In this document: positions 9,649 through 18,284 of the stretch, in pieces | Numbering within the stretch: the first letter of the stretch is position 1 | Layout: the number at the start of each line of letters is the position of its first letter | DNA from: Cupriavidus pauculus | Lineage (GTDB): Bacteria; Pseudomonadota; Gammaproteobacteria; Burkholderiales; Burkholderiaceae | DNA length: 64,000 nucleotides | Direction of reading: 5' to 3' | Assembly (NCBI RefSeq): GCF_002858765.1 | Contig: NZ_PJRP01000014.1 | Span: 1 to 64,000 of the forward strand | Position numbers and translations under genes: made by a program | The notes under the pieces: model-generated | The model's database searches: none | What the model saw: only the letters and a program-made list of their open reading frames with translations | Told to the model about the DNA's origin: nothing

Positions 9649-10656
9649 CTAGACCGAGACCACGCTGTAGCAAGCCTTGTAGGACGCCCCGTCACGCGAG
9701 ATCAGCGGCGTCTGCACCTTGAAGCCCACACCGTGATAGGTTTCGACCGGCTTGCGGGCTGCCATGACCACCATGTCTTTCGCCGTGAGCATAAAGTTGC
9801 CGTAGCCAATGGTGTCGTCGGCCAGATCCAGCGCATCATTCAATGTCGAGCTGATCACCGGTACCGTACTTGCCAGCAAAGGTCCCACCACCGTTGCCAG
9901 CAACGCTCCAACGGCGGGAATCACCGCCACCGCCGCCGTCACGCCAGTGGCGGCAGCAGCCACCGCCGCACTCATGGCGTCCTTGTATCGATCCGGGTTC
10001 TCATCATCATGCTCAATGATCAGGGAGCTGATCGTGATGCCGTACGGAGGCCCGCGATAGATTTCTTTCAGGTCAGGGACGCCCTCCCCACCGTCGACAT
10101 CGTCATAGATCGCACTCCGGTCAGATTCCGATCCGAACGGGGTCACTGTGCCGATCACCACATAGGGTTCATCCGAGTCCGAAAAAAACTGGTCTGAGTC
10201 GCTCTCGCCGAAGCAAAGAAGACCGGTGTAGTGAACTACGACGTCCCTCAACTCGATCGCACCAACGTCAGGCCACCAGTAGATGGCCCCATGCTCGAAC
10301 TGACTCACCCGGCCGCTTTGAGGAAATGCGGCCTCGTCCGAAAAAGGGAACCCGAGCCACGAGCCAGGGCCGCCCAACTGGTCATAGCGGTCGCCAATCG
10401 CGCCGTAGACCCACACGGGGTGTTTCGTCGGGCCACCATAGTAGAGCGCGCCGTGTTCGTATCGCTTCCGCTTGCCGCCAGCCACGCTCTCGACGTCGGA
10501 GACGGCTTTGCCTGGTGATCCGCCAAGTTTGTTCCAATAACTCTCGAAGATTCGCTCGGGATTGATGACGAGTCGCCCTGGATCGAAGATGGGCGGGCGA
10601 AACCCTGTCTTTACGAAAGGCCCTGCGGCTTTCAGATTCGTCGCGACGTTTGGCAT
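9649..10656 (-). CDS. LGFP-repeat protein with hydrophobic C-terminal segment
   Basis: A 335-residue protein. Residues about 60-135 hold two LGFP-type repeats (ALYYGGPTKHPVWVYGAIGD, then a segment with GSWLGFPFSDE and GAIYWWPDVGA). LGFP repeats are associated with cell-envelope or polysaccharide binding. An Asp-rich acidic stretch follows (about 150-200), then a long Ala/Val-rich hydrophobic region (about 230-270). No signal peptide is visible. The ATG at 10656 follows GGGAGAG. It lies just downstream of, and on the same strand as, the LuxR-type regulator gene. The role is unknown; a secreted or surface effector is only a guess. Confidence 0.7.
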   Translation of the reverse strand: MPNVATNLKAAGPFVKTGFRPPIFDPGRLVINPERIFESYWNKLGGSPGKAVSDVESVAGGKRKRYEHGALYYGGPTKHPVWVYGAIGDRYDQLGGPGSWLGFPFSDEAAFPQSGRVSQFEHGAIYWWPDVGAIELRDVVVHYTGLLCFGESDSDQFFSDSDEPYVVIGTVTPFGSESDRSAIYDDVDGGEGVPDLKEIYRGPPYGITISSLIIEHDDENPDRYKDAMSAAVAAAATGVTAAVAVIPAVGALLATVVGPLLASTVPVISSTLNDALDLADDTIGYGNFMLTAKDMVVMAARKPVETYHGVGFKVQTPLISRDGASYKACYSVVSV

Positions 10657-10887
10657 ACGAGACTCTCCCGATTAATTGACCCGATCATTGAGCCTTGCGT
10701 TACCTTCGCTGCACGGGCTCGGGCTAAGTCTAGAATTGGTGCCGAAAACGAGTAGCTCCAAACGGGAGACACGAGTTATGGGCTGACATCCTCAAATGGA
10801 GACGCGGACGAGAATGTTCGAGAACAGCCACGAATGGAAACAGGCGGCGCTTCCCGCAAAGCACCAAAAAGACTGGCCACGCCGAAA

Positions 10888-12006
10888 TCAGTAACCGCTC
10901 TTCCTTAGCAGCGCAATCAGTTCGCCCTGTCGATGCGTGTCAGTTTTGGCGAACACTCGCCTCAGGTATGTGCGCGCCGTCTCTTTGCTGATGTTCAGGT
11001 GGCGGCCAGCTTCGTCGAGCGAGCGCCCCTCCAGTAGTTGCGCGACCAGATCCCGCTCCCGTGGCGTCAGCTCGCTCAGCCGTTCCGCCGCGCCTGCCGC
11101 CAGCGGCTTGCCGCCCTCCTCAGTCAGCACCATTACCAACCGTGCGGCATCCATCATCCAGGGCACGTCAGGATCCAGGGGGACTACAGTAATCGAAAGC
11201 GGCGGCAAGGGCCACTCGCGGGAAAGATGGCAGCAGAGGCTTCCGTCAATGGCAATTGGCGCCCCCCGACGCCCGCGTGAATGGGAAAGGATCGCCGCCC
11301 GCGCTATCGTCGCAAACAATGTTTGTCCGTCTTGCGGAACTGCCGCCGAAATGCCGGCGGGCTGTATGGTCAGATATTTGCCCGCAAGCTTCAAGGCCGT
11401 CGCGTCTGCATGAATCGGACGCAGATCCTCATCGAGCCAGATCAGGCCGACACCCCTGTCCGGTACCAGCCTTTCCGACACGGCGACTCGCTGCTCGGTC
11501 GCCGCAATTCGCGCCCGCAGGTCCAGCGCAGTCTGCAGATGAGGAACAAACGTGGCCGCCGTCGCGACATCGTCGCGCTGAAAATCACGGTCACCGCGGA
11601 CGCGTCCCGCCACAAAAAGCGCGCTCCGGCGGCGGACTCGGAAGAGCGGCGTCACCATGCCATAGAAGCCATCAACTGGACGGACAGCCTTCTGATAGAG
11701 GTCAGACTTGGCGAACTCCGAATCGGAAATGCGCGAGGTCTGCGGTGTGGGTACACCGACAGGTATCGTCGCAATCCAGGCGGGGCATGCAGTCGCCAGT
11801 TGCTGGCGAATTTGTTGGCATGCATGAACGCTCATACCATATGCCGCGAGAATCGTGCCGCCCGACACGTCGCCAAGTGCGATCATGGAGCGCTCGGCCT
11901 TAACCAAACGCGAGAATGCCTCGAGCGGTACGTCCCACGCATCCTCGCAAAGGACTGCCCGATACGTGAGCTGTATAACCTGAAACAACTGATCGGTGGC
12001 TGTCAC
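10888..12006 (-). CDS. LuxR-family transcriptional regulator
   Basis: A 372-residue regulator. The C-terminal LuxR-type HTH (about 308-368) reads LTPRERDLVAQLLEGRSLDE and continues into NISKETARTYLRRVFAKTDT. The N-terminal 300 residues look GAF/PAS-like; no autoinducer domain or receiver domain is evident. The start is GTG at 12006 with GGGAGA upstream. The LGFP-repeat gene lies 231 bases downstream on the same strand and is a plausible target. Confidence 0.85.
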   Translation of the reverse strand: MTATDQLFQVIQLTYRAVLCEDAWDVPLEAFSRLVKAERSMIALGDVSGGTILAAYGMSVHACQQIRQQLATACPAWIATIPVGVPTPQTSRISDSEFAKSDLYQKAVRPVDGFYGMVTPLFRVRRRSALFVAGRVRGDRDFQRDDVATAATFVPHLQTALDLRARIAATEQRVAVSERLVPDRGVGLIWLDEDLRPIHADATALKLAGKYLTIQPAGISAAVPQDGQTLFATIARAAILSHSRGRRGAPIAIDGSLCCHLSREWPLPPLSITVVPLDPDVPWMMDAARLVMVLTEEGGKPLAAGAAERLSELTPRERDLVAQLLEGRSLDEAGRHLNISKETARTYLRRVFAKTDTHRQGELIALLRKSGY

Positions 12007-12455
12007 CGCGGTCTCCCGGACAAGGTTCGTTCGATCAAGCGGACTTCATTCGCACGTCCTCACACGGCCATGGCAATGGCGCGCTAGCTCTGCGCGATTT
12101 TTCGATCGACCTTCGGCGCTAACGTGGAACGCATTTTTGCCAAAGCCGTCGCGCTTCGTCACGGCGCGGAAAGTGATGCACCCGCTAAAGGCCATCCATT
12201 AGAGAGTGTCCATAGTGGCACAGCGTGTGCTGCAGGCGTTGGTCGCGCGGTGTGACCCCGAGTAGCGGCAGCCTGCGCCATGCGGAAGCGCGTTCAAGTC
12301 TAGATGACTGTGCAGGGTGTGCAATTTCAAAGCGCTTCCATCTGTTATTGATCGCTTGCGGGCTCTCATTTGTATCCAACCGATGGACCGCAGCAACTTA
12401 CTCTCCATTCGTGCCTGCTTGATATTCGCACCACCTATATACCAATGTGCAGCTA
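12007..12455. other. Interval with no supported gene
   Basis: The stretch between the LuxR-type gene start and the IS3 remnant holds only short overlapping frames with no domain. It should contain the promoter of the LuxR-type gene, but I cannot place it. Confidence 0.35.
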
Positions 12456-12929
12456 TCACCTCATTACATTCAATGCCATTGGGGGAGGGTGCCGGTCAGC
12501 AAGAGCCACTCTATTTTGGGCGGTCTCTAGAATGAAGTGCAACGCCCTGATGTTAGGGTGTTGGGATGGGACAAAGGCGTCGCGATGCCGCTCGACAAAG
12601 GCCTTCAGGACTTCAAACGGCGGTCGAGTTCCGCCTGGGCGAAAAAACGCGCTCGCCAGCTTCAGGATCTCGTTGGCGCGGCGCAACTCCTTTACCTCAC
12701 GCTCCAGCGCCTTGAGGCGTTCGCGCTCCGACGTGGTCACGCCATCGCGCTCGCCGCTCTCGACTTGCTCTTGTTTGACGCACCCCAACAGTGTCTGGCT
12801 TGTGCAACCGATCATCGGTGCGATGGATTTGACTGCCGCCCACAGCGACGGACGCTCGCTGCGCTGCTCACGAACCAGACGTACAGCCCGCTCTCGGACC
12901 TCAGGGGAAAACTTGGCTTGCTTGCTCAT
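12456..12929 (-). pseudogene. IS3-family transposase OrfA fused to a truncated OrfB
   Basis: From MSKQAKFSPEVRERAVRLVR the frame reads as OrfA, with an HTH and a leucine-zipper-like stretch (ALEREVKELRRANEILKLAS). In intact relatives OrfA ends shortly after SAFFAQAELDRR and OrfB is reached by frameshifting. Here a run of six T (GCGTTTTTTCGCC) shifts the frame by one base, so OrfA reads straight into OrfB (FEVLKAFVERHRDAF). OrfB is then cut and the remaining residues are unrelated. No DDE catalytic domain remains. Confidence 0.8.
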
Positions 12930-12972
12930 GGGCTCCATTCTCTGGAGCCTCCACTAAACCCGGGGCGGTTCA
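12520..12972 (-). mobile_element. Truncated IS3-family element
   Basis: The right boundary is at 12972, where the minus strand begins with the IS3-type terminal sequence TGAACCGCCCCGGGTTTAGT. Inside lies a complete orfA and only the first few codons of orfB; homology ends near 12580 after the residues HRDAF. The opposite terminal repeat is not found, so the copy is deleted at its 3' end and cannot move on its own. The left limit given is approximate. Confidence 0.8.
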
Positions 12973-13004
12973 GCGCCCCGCGCGCTGGCTTCGCCGAGAG
13001 ACAG

Positions 13005-13340
13005 CTATTCCGGCGCCAGATGCACGCGCACAAAGTCGGTGAGGCTGGTGTCCCCGGCGTACACCTGGGCATTTGCCAGCCGAACCACTTGGAAGTTGAG
13101 CCATTCGGCCAAGGATCGAAGGCCGTAGAACTTCGCAAGGTACTCTGCTACACCCTTTTCCGGGCAGGCAAAGAAGGCGAAGCGCGGGCTGATGGGCATA
13201 GCAATGACGCAGCCGGGGTGATCTGATTTCCTGAAGAAAAAGAGGGCGATTTGTGGCGTCAGGACCTCTTGACGCCTTGCTGATCCAGTCTCGTTTCGGT
13301 GACAGGCAAATATCACAGCAAGCTGATGGCGAGTATCCAC
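13005..13340 (-). pseudogene. C-terminal fragment of a DUF4238-like protein
   Basis: An open frame of 111 codons whose last 85 residues look like a genuine protein end (ALFFFRKSDHPGCVIAMPIS, then AEWLNFQVVRLANAQVYAGD). The Asn-rich VRLANAQVY segment resembles the C-terminus of DUF4238 proteins, often found near mobile elements. No N-terminal domain is present upstream, so it is probably a remnant next to the IS3 copy. The family call is tentative. Confidence 0.35.
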
Positions 13341-14366
13341 CGTACTGGCATGCCGGCCGGGTGAGGGGCCCTGCTAAAATTCGGGAAAACCCTGTACGGG
13401 AAATTACCTATCTCGCACAGGACGCACCACTCGATTACGTCTACAGGCCACCGCAAATGACCCCTCTCTCGTACGTCCCGCACGCAGCAACACTCGCCAG
13501 CCAACCCACGCGCGATGCTGACCAGCCGTCATCTGGCTGGTGGGCCAACTACTGGGCCGGCGGCTGGGATCTCTACCTCCACAATGCCCAGGCGATTGCC
13601 GAGGCATATATCCCGGCCGCCCAAGCGCGTTGAACACTCGGACGCTGCCATGCGCAGCGCTTTGTGACCGGACCCGGTAGAGGACAGTAGCCGGAGCAGT
13701 TACTGTCGGGCCACAACGGCGGTCGCCGTTGTTTCGTCCCCGGTATCCAGCACTACTTTTCTCGCGCGAAGCAGTGCCTCGATACGGCACCACGATACTT
13801 GTCCCGCTATTTCCCTAGATGCTGGCTGCACCACGTCAACACCAAGAGGCCTGGTACTCACCGGGCACCGTCTGATCGTCAATACATAGCCACCGTCCAG
13901 CAACGAAGTCAGACGAAGTTGAGCGTGCGAGAGGGTCATGGGTCTGGGTGAGATAGCGCAAACAAGCGCAAGCAACACTGTGGACGCCGCCGAGCGTGCA
14001 ACGACCCTACGTGCGTAGTCAGCGCTGCCTTTACTAGACGTCCTGGCGATCACCACAAACTCTAGGCGTCGACCTTCCACGCATCAATCAACGTCCATCG
14101 CGCGATCGTTACGGTGACGCTAAGCGTTCCATCCGCGCAGTGGCTCGCCGGATAGCCAATGGCGGTGCGTGAAGGATGGTTGGTGAGTTTTTCTTCCAGG
14201 CCGCTGAGGCTTGCGGCAAACAGACCACTATTGATGCCTAGCCAACGTAAGGGCTCGGCCGGGCCTCCCAAATAGGTGAACTGTGGTTGACGAACGGCAG
14301 TCGGTTTATCTCATCGTCGATACCAAGGATGAGGTTGCAACGCCCCGTCCTTTTGAGGCAGGACGA
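13341..14366. other. 1-kb interval with weak ORFs only
   Basis: Open frames include a plus-strand one ending at 13633 (with WWANYWAGGWDLYLHNAQAI near its end), a minus-strand one at 13700-14080 with a hydrophobic stretch, and a 69-codon minus frame at 14062-14271. None has a clear start site or recognisable domain. The region may contain decayed genes. Confidence 0.35.
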
Positions 14367-14657
14367 CTATGCCAGCCGCTGAAGTCGCCTGACTTCCAGA
14401 TCCGCAATACCCGCGATGTCGGCCTTCAACGCCTGCGACGCGGCACTCCCCTGATGCTTCCTCCAGTCCTCAGTCGTTCCCCAACGCTCAACGAGCACAA
14501 GCGAATGCTGCTCGTCATCGCGACCCCGATGCAGTTCGCAGCGTTGGCATCCGGGCTCCAGCCTTGCAAAGGTCACCGCCTTAAGCAGTGCGTCCACTAC
14601 CTCTCGTTCATGCCCCGCATAAGGTCTGATACTTGCAATGACTACGACCCGCTCCAT
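14367..14657 (-). CDS. Putative quinol monooxygenase, ABM domain
   Basis: A 96-residue protein with the antibiotic biosynthesis monooxygenase (ABM) fold pattern: a first strand VVVIASIRPYAGHEREVVDA, the central LEPGCQRCELHRG turn, then LVLVERWGTTEDWRKHQGS. Such cofactor-free dimeric ferredoxin-like enzymes (YgiN type) oxidise quinols. The ATG at 14657 is the only good start. It stands alone, with the conjugation operon beginning about 400 bases away. Confidence 0.8.
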   Translation of the reverse strand: MERVVVIASIRPYAGHEREVVDALLKAVTFARLEPGCQRCELHRGRDDEQHSLVLVERWGTTEDWRKHQGSAASQALKADIAGIADLEVRRLQRLA

Positions 14658-15026
14658 TCCTTCAAATCCCCTTGACTGATGACTGGCTGATTGCCCGTCT
14701 ACACTGGACAGCGCCCAATGCGAACGCGCTATTCATGCGTGCCCTCGTGGGGCGGCAATGAAAATCCAGACGTAAAAAGCGTAATTATAAGAAAAGGCGA
14801 TGACCACGTCGTTACGCACGCGGGACGCGCAATCGTTGCACGGCGCTCCGTGGCCGCGCTGAGTGCTCGGGCAGGCGACACCTACCTTCTGTCAACGCAT
14901 CATCCGACATTGCCAAGATGTTGAGTCCGCAACCAATCCGGACCCTCGCAGCAGGTTGGGCGGCAGTGCATGGTGCTATCAGACTTCGCCCAGTCGAAAA
15001 TACTAAAAGGCGGGCACGCTCAGAAA
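14658..15026. other. Interval beyond the trb operon, possible element boundary
   Basis: About 370 bases between the ABM gene and the trb terminator with no supported gene. In Tn4371-type elements the att site lies beyond trbI, so the junction could be here, but I find no duplicated att core in the window and cannot place it. Confidence 0.3.
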
Positions 15027-15057
15027 GCGGATAGACCCGGCGGCGCGGGCTATCCGC
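15027..15057 (-). terminator. Terminator after trbI
   Basis: Nine bases after the trbI stop the minus strand forms GCGGATAG-CCCG, a six-base loop, then CGGG-(A)-CTATCCGC. This is a 12-bp stem with one bulged base, followed by TTTCTGA. It fits a factor-independent terminator closing the trb operon. Confidence 0.7.
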
Positions 15058-15065
15058 GTTGAGGC

Positions 15066-16499
15066 TCACGGCGAAGCCTGTCGTTGGAAGAGCAGCGGCT
15101 TGTATGGCCGGAGCACCAGATCACGATTGACGACGATCCGCAACGGAAATCCAGGTCGCTGGGTCAGCGTAGGTTGAACATCAAGATTGCGGCGCACGAC
15201 TTCCTGACCCACGCCATTCACACTGTTCTGCAGACCATCCCGACCGGCAAGTATGACCCGATCCCCGTGCTGGCGATCCCCGGGCGCAGCCAACTCGGCA
15301 GCCACGCCCAGGAGGGTCGTGAGCGCTGCACCGGCAAAGAGCCGATCCCAATGCCAGTCAACGCCATCCTGCAGGCCGGCATAGCCGGCGGCATCCGTCC
15401 CAATCAGATTGTTCAGCGTCACCGAAGAGGTGTCGGGAAAGATGATCCGATTCCAGGCCACTTGCACGCGTCGCTGCCCGAAGCCGATCATTTCGTTGTA
15501 TTTCCCAAGGATACGGGAGCCCTGCGGAATCAGAAGATGCTGCCCGGTCGCGGTGTCAAAAACGGGCTCTGTCACGGTTCCAATCACCTCCCCGGGAAGA
15601 TCGGACTGGATGCCTGTCACCAATGCCGCCGGGATTACCGTACCTGCCATCACCTGGTAAGGCGAAGCTGGAAGCTGAAGCCCGGGGACGGGAGAGCCAT
15701 CTTTCGATACTGAGGCTCCCGGCGGCTCACGTTGCTCCTGATTGCCGAGCACGCTGCCCTCACCATCGCGTGGGTCGTACGAAACTTCAGCACTTGCCGT
15801 GGTCTTGCTGCCCGCCGGCGATTCCTCGACGCCAGGCTCGCGCGACATCGACGGATCCGCGACTGACGCCAGCGCTGACTGGTTGCCGGATCGAAAGAAC
15901 ACTGGTGATGCGGCCGCGGTTTCAGCGGCTTTGCGCATCGCTTCGTGCTCGGCCAGCGCCGCATCGGCGCCGCCGAGCAAGTCGCCAACTCTTGCAGCAT
16001 CCTGAGCCCTGACAAGGGCCGGCCCCAGATCGCCCGGCAGTGGTGGGCCCAACTTTGGTATGTCGGGGAAAAGATCCGAGGATCGGCTCGACGCCAGCAT
16101 CGAATAATCCGAGGGCAACTGAGTCACCGCATCCGATGGCGACACCTGCCCGACGTTATGAAGCTCCTGGCCCACAGCGCGACGCTTGGACGGCTGAAGC
16201 GACCACAAGGTCACGCCGAAAACGAAGACGGCGAGACTTCCGGCCAGCCCCATTAGCGTGCGCCGGTTCAACCGTGTTACGGGGTGTGGCGCCGTCCGAA
16301 GACCAATGTCCTCCGGCGCGACCTTGGAAGGCGCAGGCGGCACGATGCCGGCCGCCTCCTCCGACCGGGAACTCGTATCACGCTGATTTGCCGCAACAGG
16401 CTGTACCTCCTGCACAGGCTGGTCGTTCGGATCACCTGGGTCACCCGGGTCACTCGGCTCGCCCGCTTCGCCCGGTTTGCTCGGTTCAGGTCGCCTCAT
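15066..16499 (-). CDS. trbI: Conjugal transfer protein TrbI (VirB10-like)
   Basis: A 477-residue VirB10-family protein that spans the envelope and couples inner-membrane ATPases to the outer-membrane core of the mating channel. The cytoplasmic N-terminus has a repetitive Asp/Pro stretch (PSDPGDPGDPNDQP, 16-29); a single membrane helix is at 81-99, then a Pro-rich periplasmic linker and the C-terminal beta-barrel-like domain (from about 290, GEVIGTVTEPVFDTATGQHL). Its start overlaps the trbG stop by four bases, showing translational coupling. It is the last gene of the operon. Confidence 0.94.
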   Translation of the reverse strand: MRRPEPSKPGEAGEPSDPGDPGDPNDQPVQEVQPVAANQRDTSSRSEEAAGIVPPAPSKVAPEDIGLRTAPHPVTRLNRRTLMGLAGSLAVFVFGVTLWSLQPSKRRAVGQELHNVGQVSPSDAVTQLPSDYSMLASSRSSDLFPDIPKLGPPLPGDLGPALVRAQDAARVGDLLGGADAALAEHEAMRKAAETAAASPVFFRSGNQSALASVADPSMSREPGVEESPAGSKTTASAEVSYDPRDGEGSVLGNQEQREPPGASVSKDGSPVPGLQLPASPYQVMAGTVIPAALVTGIQSDLPGEVIGTVTEPVFDTATGQHLLIPQGSRILGKYNEMIGFGQRRVQVAWNRIIFPDTSSVTLNNLIGTDAAGYAGLQDGVDWHWDRLFAGAALTTLLGVAAELAAPGDRQHGDRVILAGRDGLQNSVNGVGQEVVRRNLDVQPTLTQRPGFPLRIVVNRDLVLRPYKPLLFQRQASP

Positions 16500-17509
16500 G
16501 AGGCATCACCCGCGGTGCCATCGGTCCGCTCGATACGCACCACGTCGCCCTTGTCCGCGCCCAGCCGCAATTCGGCGGCGCCGAACAGCCGGTCCACGAT
16601 GTAATAGGGCGTTCGGAAGCGATAGTTGACCAGTTGACCATCGCCCCGGTTGCCGATGACGAACAAAGGTGGAAGTTCACCCTGCGCAATACTGGCCGGA
16701 AACTGGATATACACCTTCTGGCCGTCGTCGAAGGCCCGCAGCGGTTTCCACGGCGGATTGTCACCTTTAATGGCATAGCGAAACCGAATCGACGCCAGCG
16801 ACAGCTCTTTGTCAACCAGTGCTGCCGCGTCTGCCGCCTGCGACTGACTGCGCAGTGCCAGCAGCCGGTCCTTCGGGTACTCCCAGGAGACCGAAGCCAT
16901 CCATGTCGACTCAGTCGACGTTAATTCAAGAAGATAAGTACGCCGATTGGTGTTGATCACCAGATTTGTCTTCAGACCGGCGCGCAGCGGCTTGATCAGA
17001 ATGCTCACTCGCTGCGTCCCGGCAGCGCCGTTGGAGGTGTCTCCGACGATCCATCGCGCCGTATCGCCGGCTGCGACTGTCACCAGAGCCTCGCCCGCCT
17101 GAAGCGATATGACCGTCAGCCGCCCTGGTGCCGCATAGAGCTGGTACAACGCGCCCTCTGCGAAAGGCCATACCTGAATGGCGTTCAGGTATCCGTCCCG
17201 CGTGGGCGGCATGCGCGCTTGCGCGTTGGCAAGGGATACCCGTAGGGTTTCGTCGGGGGATTCCTCGGCGTGCGCCCCAGGAATTGCGCCGGCCTGGGCC
17301 CCGGACGCCGGAAGAGGCTTCGCCTGCCCAGGCATTGGCAGCACCGCGGGCACTTCGACGACCTGCACCGGTCGGGGCGGTTCAGGCTGAAACCGGGCCG
17401 GCGATGGCGCATACAGTTCGACCCGGGGCGGAGGTTTGCCGTGTGTCGCGCATCCCGCCAGCGTGGCCACTACAAGTATTGCAACGGTAAATCGCAAAAC
17501 CGGGATCAT
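16496..17509 (-). CDS. trbG: Conjugal transfer protein TrbG (VirB9-like)
   Basis: A 337-residue VirB9-family component of the outer-membrane core complex. The N-terminus has a lipobox (VATLAGC, Cys19), a Pro-rich linker, and then the VirB9 domain with the conserved strands PYYIVDRLFGAAELRLGADK near the end. A lipobox on the VirB9 homologue suggests it may supply the outer-membrane anchor usually given by VirB7; no separate VirB7-like gene is seen in the cluster. It overlaps trbI by four bases. Confidence 0.94.
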   Translation of the reverse strand: MIPVLRFTVAILVVATLAGCATHGKPPPRVELYAPSPARFQPEPPRPVQVVEVPAVLPMPGQAKPLPASGAQAGAIPGAHAEESPDETLRVSLANAQARMPPTRDGYLNAIQVWPFAEGALYQLYAAPGRLTVISLQAGEALVTVAAGDTARWIVGDTSNGAAGTQRVSILIKPLRAGLKTNLVINTNRRTYLLELTSTESTWMASVSWEYPKDRLLALRSQSQAADAAALVDKELSLASIRFRYAIKGDNPPWKPLRAFDDGQKVYIQFPASIAQGELPPLFVIGNRGDGQLVNYRFRTPYYIVDRLFGAAELRLGADKGDVVRIERTDGTAGDAS

Positions 17510-17582
17510 AGGATAGTTCCTTCAGGAAAGGGCGGGGCCGAGCAGCGACCGGCAGCGACGGCCGACCATTGTCGAAGGAAAC

Positions 17583-18281
17583 TCAGCGGTGCTCTGGCGC
17601 ATCAAGTTCGCGACTCCAGGACAGTCCATCGACATAGATCCCGAGCGGGTTCTTGCGGATGCGATGCTCGGTGCGCGGTACCTGCAGGACGGTGGAGATC
17701 ACCGCAGTCCAGCGCACGAGGCCTTCCGGCGCACCGTTCACAAAGCGCTGCTCGGTCCAGCGTACGTTGAACGACGCATCGCTTGCGCGCACCACGCTCA
17801 TCACTTGCACCGTCACAGAGTCCTTGCCGATTCGGGCAAATGGGTCGTTGCGGCGGGCGTGTTCATTCAGCACGCCCGCACCTCGCTCCGTGGTGTACTC
17901 ATAGGCGTCTAGCCAGTTCTGACGTACGACGACAGGATCCAGTGACGACGCGCGTACGAGCGAAATAAAATGCGCCAGATGAAATGCGATCTGTGCATCA
18001 GTTGGCTGATACGCAGATGGCATCTCTCCCACGATGCGAACCTGCCCCGTCTTGTCAACTTCCACCACGTACGGCGTAACGGTCGACTGCAACGCACGCC
18101 AGACAAGGGCACTCGTACTAGTGAGCGCCAGCAACAGACAACCGAAGGCCATCAGACGCCAGTTCCTCGCCTGCACGCGCGCAGCCCCGATCCGTTCGTC
18201 CCAGACCTGCCCGGCCGCCTGATACGGGGTGATGGGAAGCGCCGTATCGGCGTATCGCACCTGTGGGCGCCGAAATCGCAT
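17583..18281 (-). CDS. trbF: Conjugal transfer protein TrbF (VirB8-like)
   Basis: A 232-residue VirB8-family protein. A short cytoplasmic N-terminus is followed by one membrane helix (about 43-63, LMAFGCLLLALTSTSALVW) and a periplasmic NTF2-like domain with VTPYVVEVDKTGQVRIVGE and, near the end, VDGLSWSREL. It nucleates assembly of the type IV channel. It begins three bases after trbL and precedes trbG by 73 bases. Confidence 0.94.
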   Translation of the reverse strand: MRFRRPQVRYADTALPITPYQAAGQVWDERIGAARVQARNWRLMAFGCLLLALTSTSALVWRALQSTVTPYVVEVDKTGQVRIVGEMPSAYQPTDAQIAFHLAHFISLVRASSLDPVVVRQNWLDAYEYTTERGAGVLNEHARRNDPFARIGKDSVTVQVMSVVRASDASFNVRWTEQRFVNGAPEGLVRWTAVISTVLQVPRTEHRIRKNPLGIYVDGLSWSRELDAPEHR

Positions 18282-18284
18282 GGC

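Noticed and set aside
14658..15065. ICE attachment site beyond trbI
   Set aside because: The position is right, but no matching direct repeat or integrase is in the window to define it.
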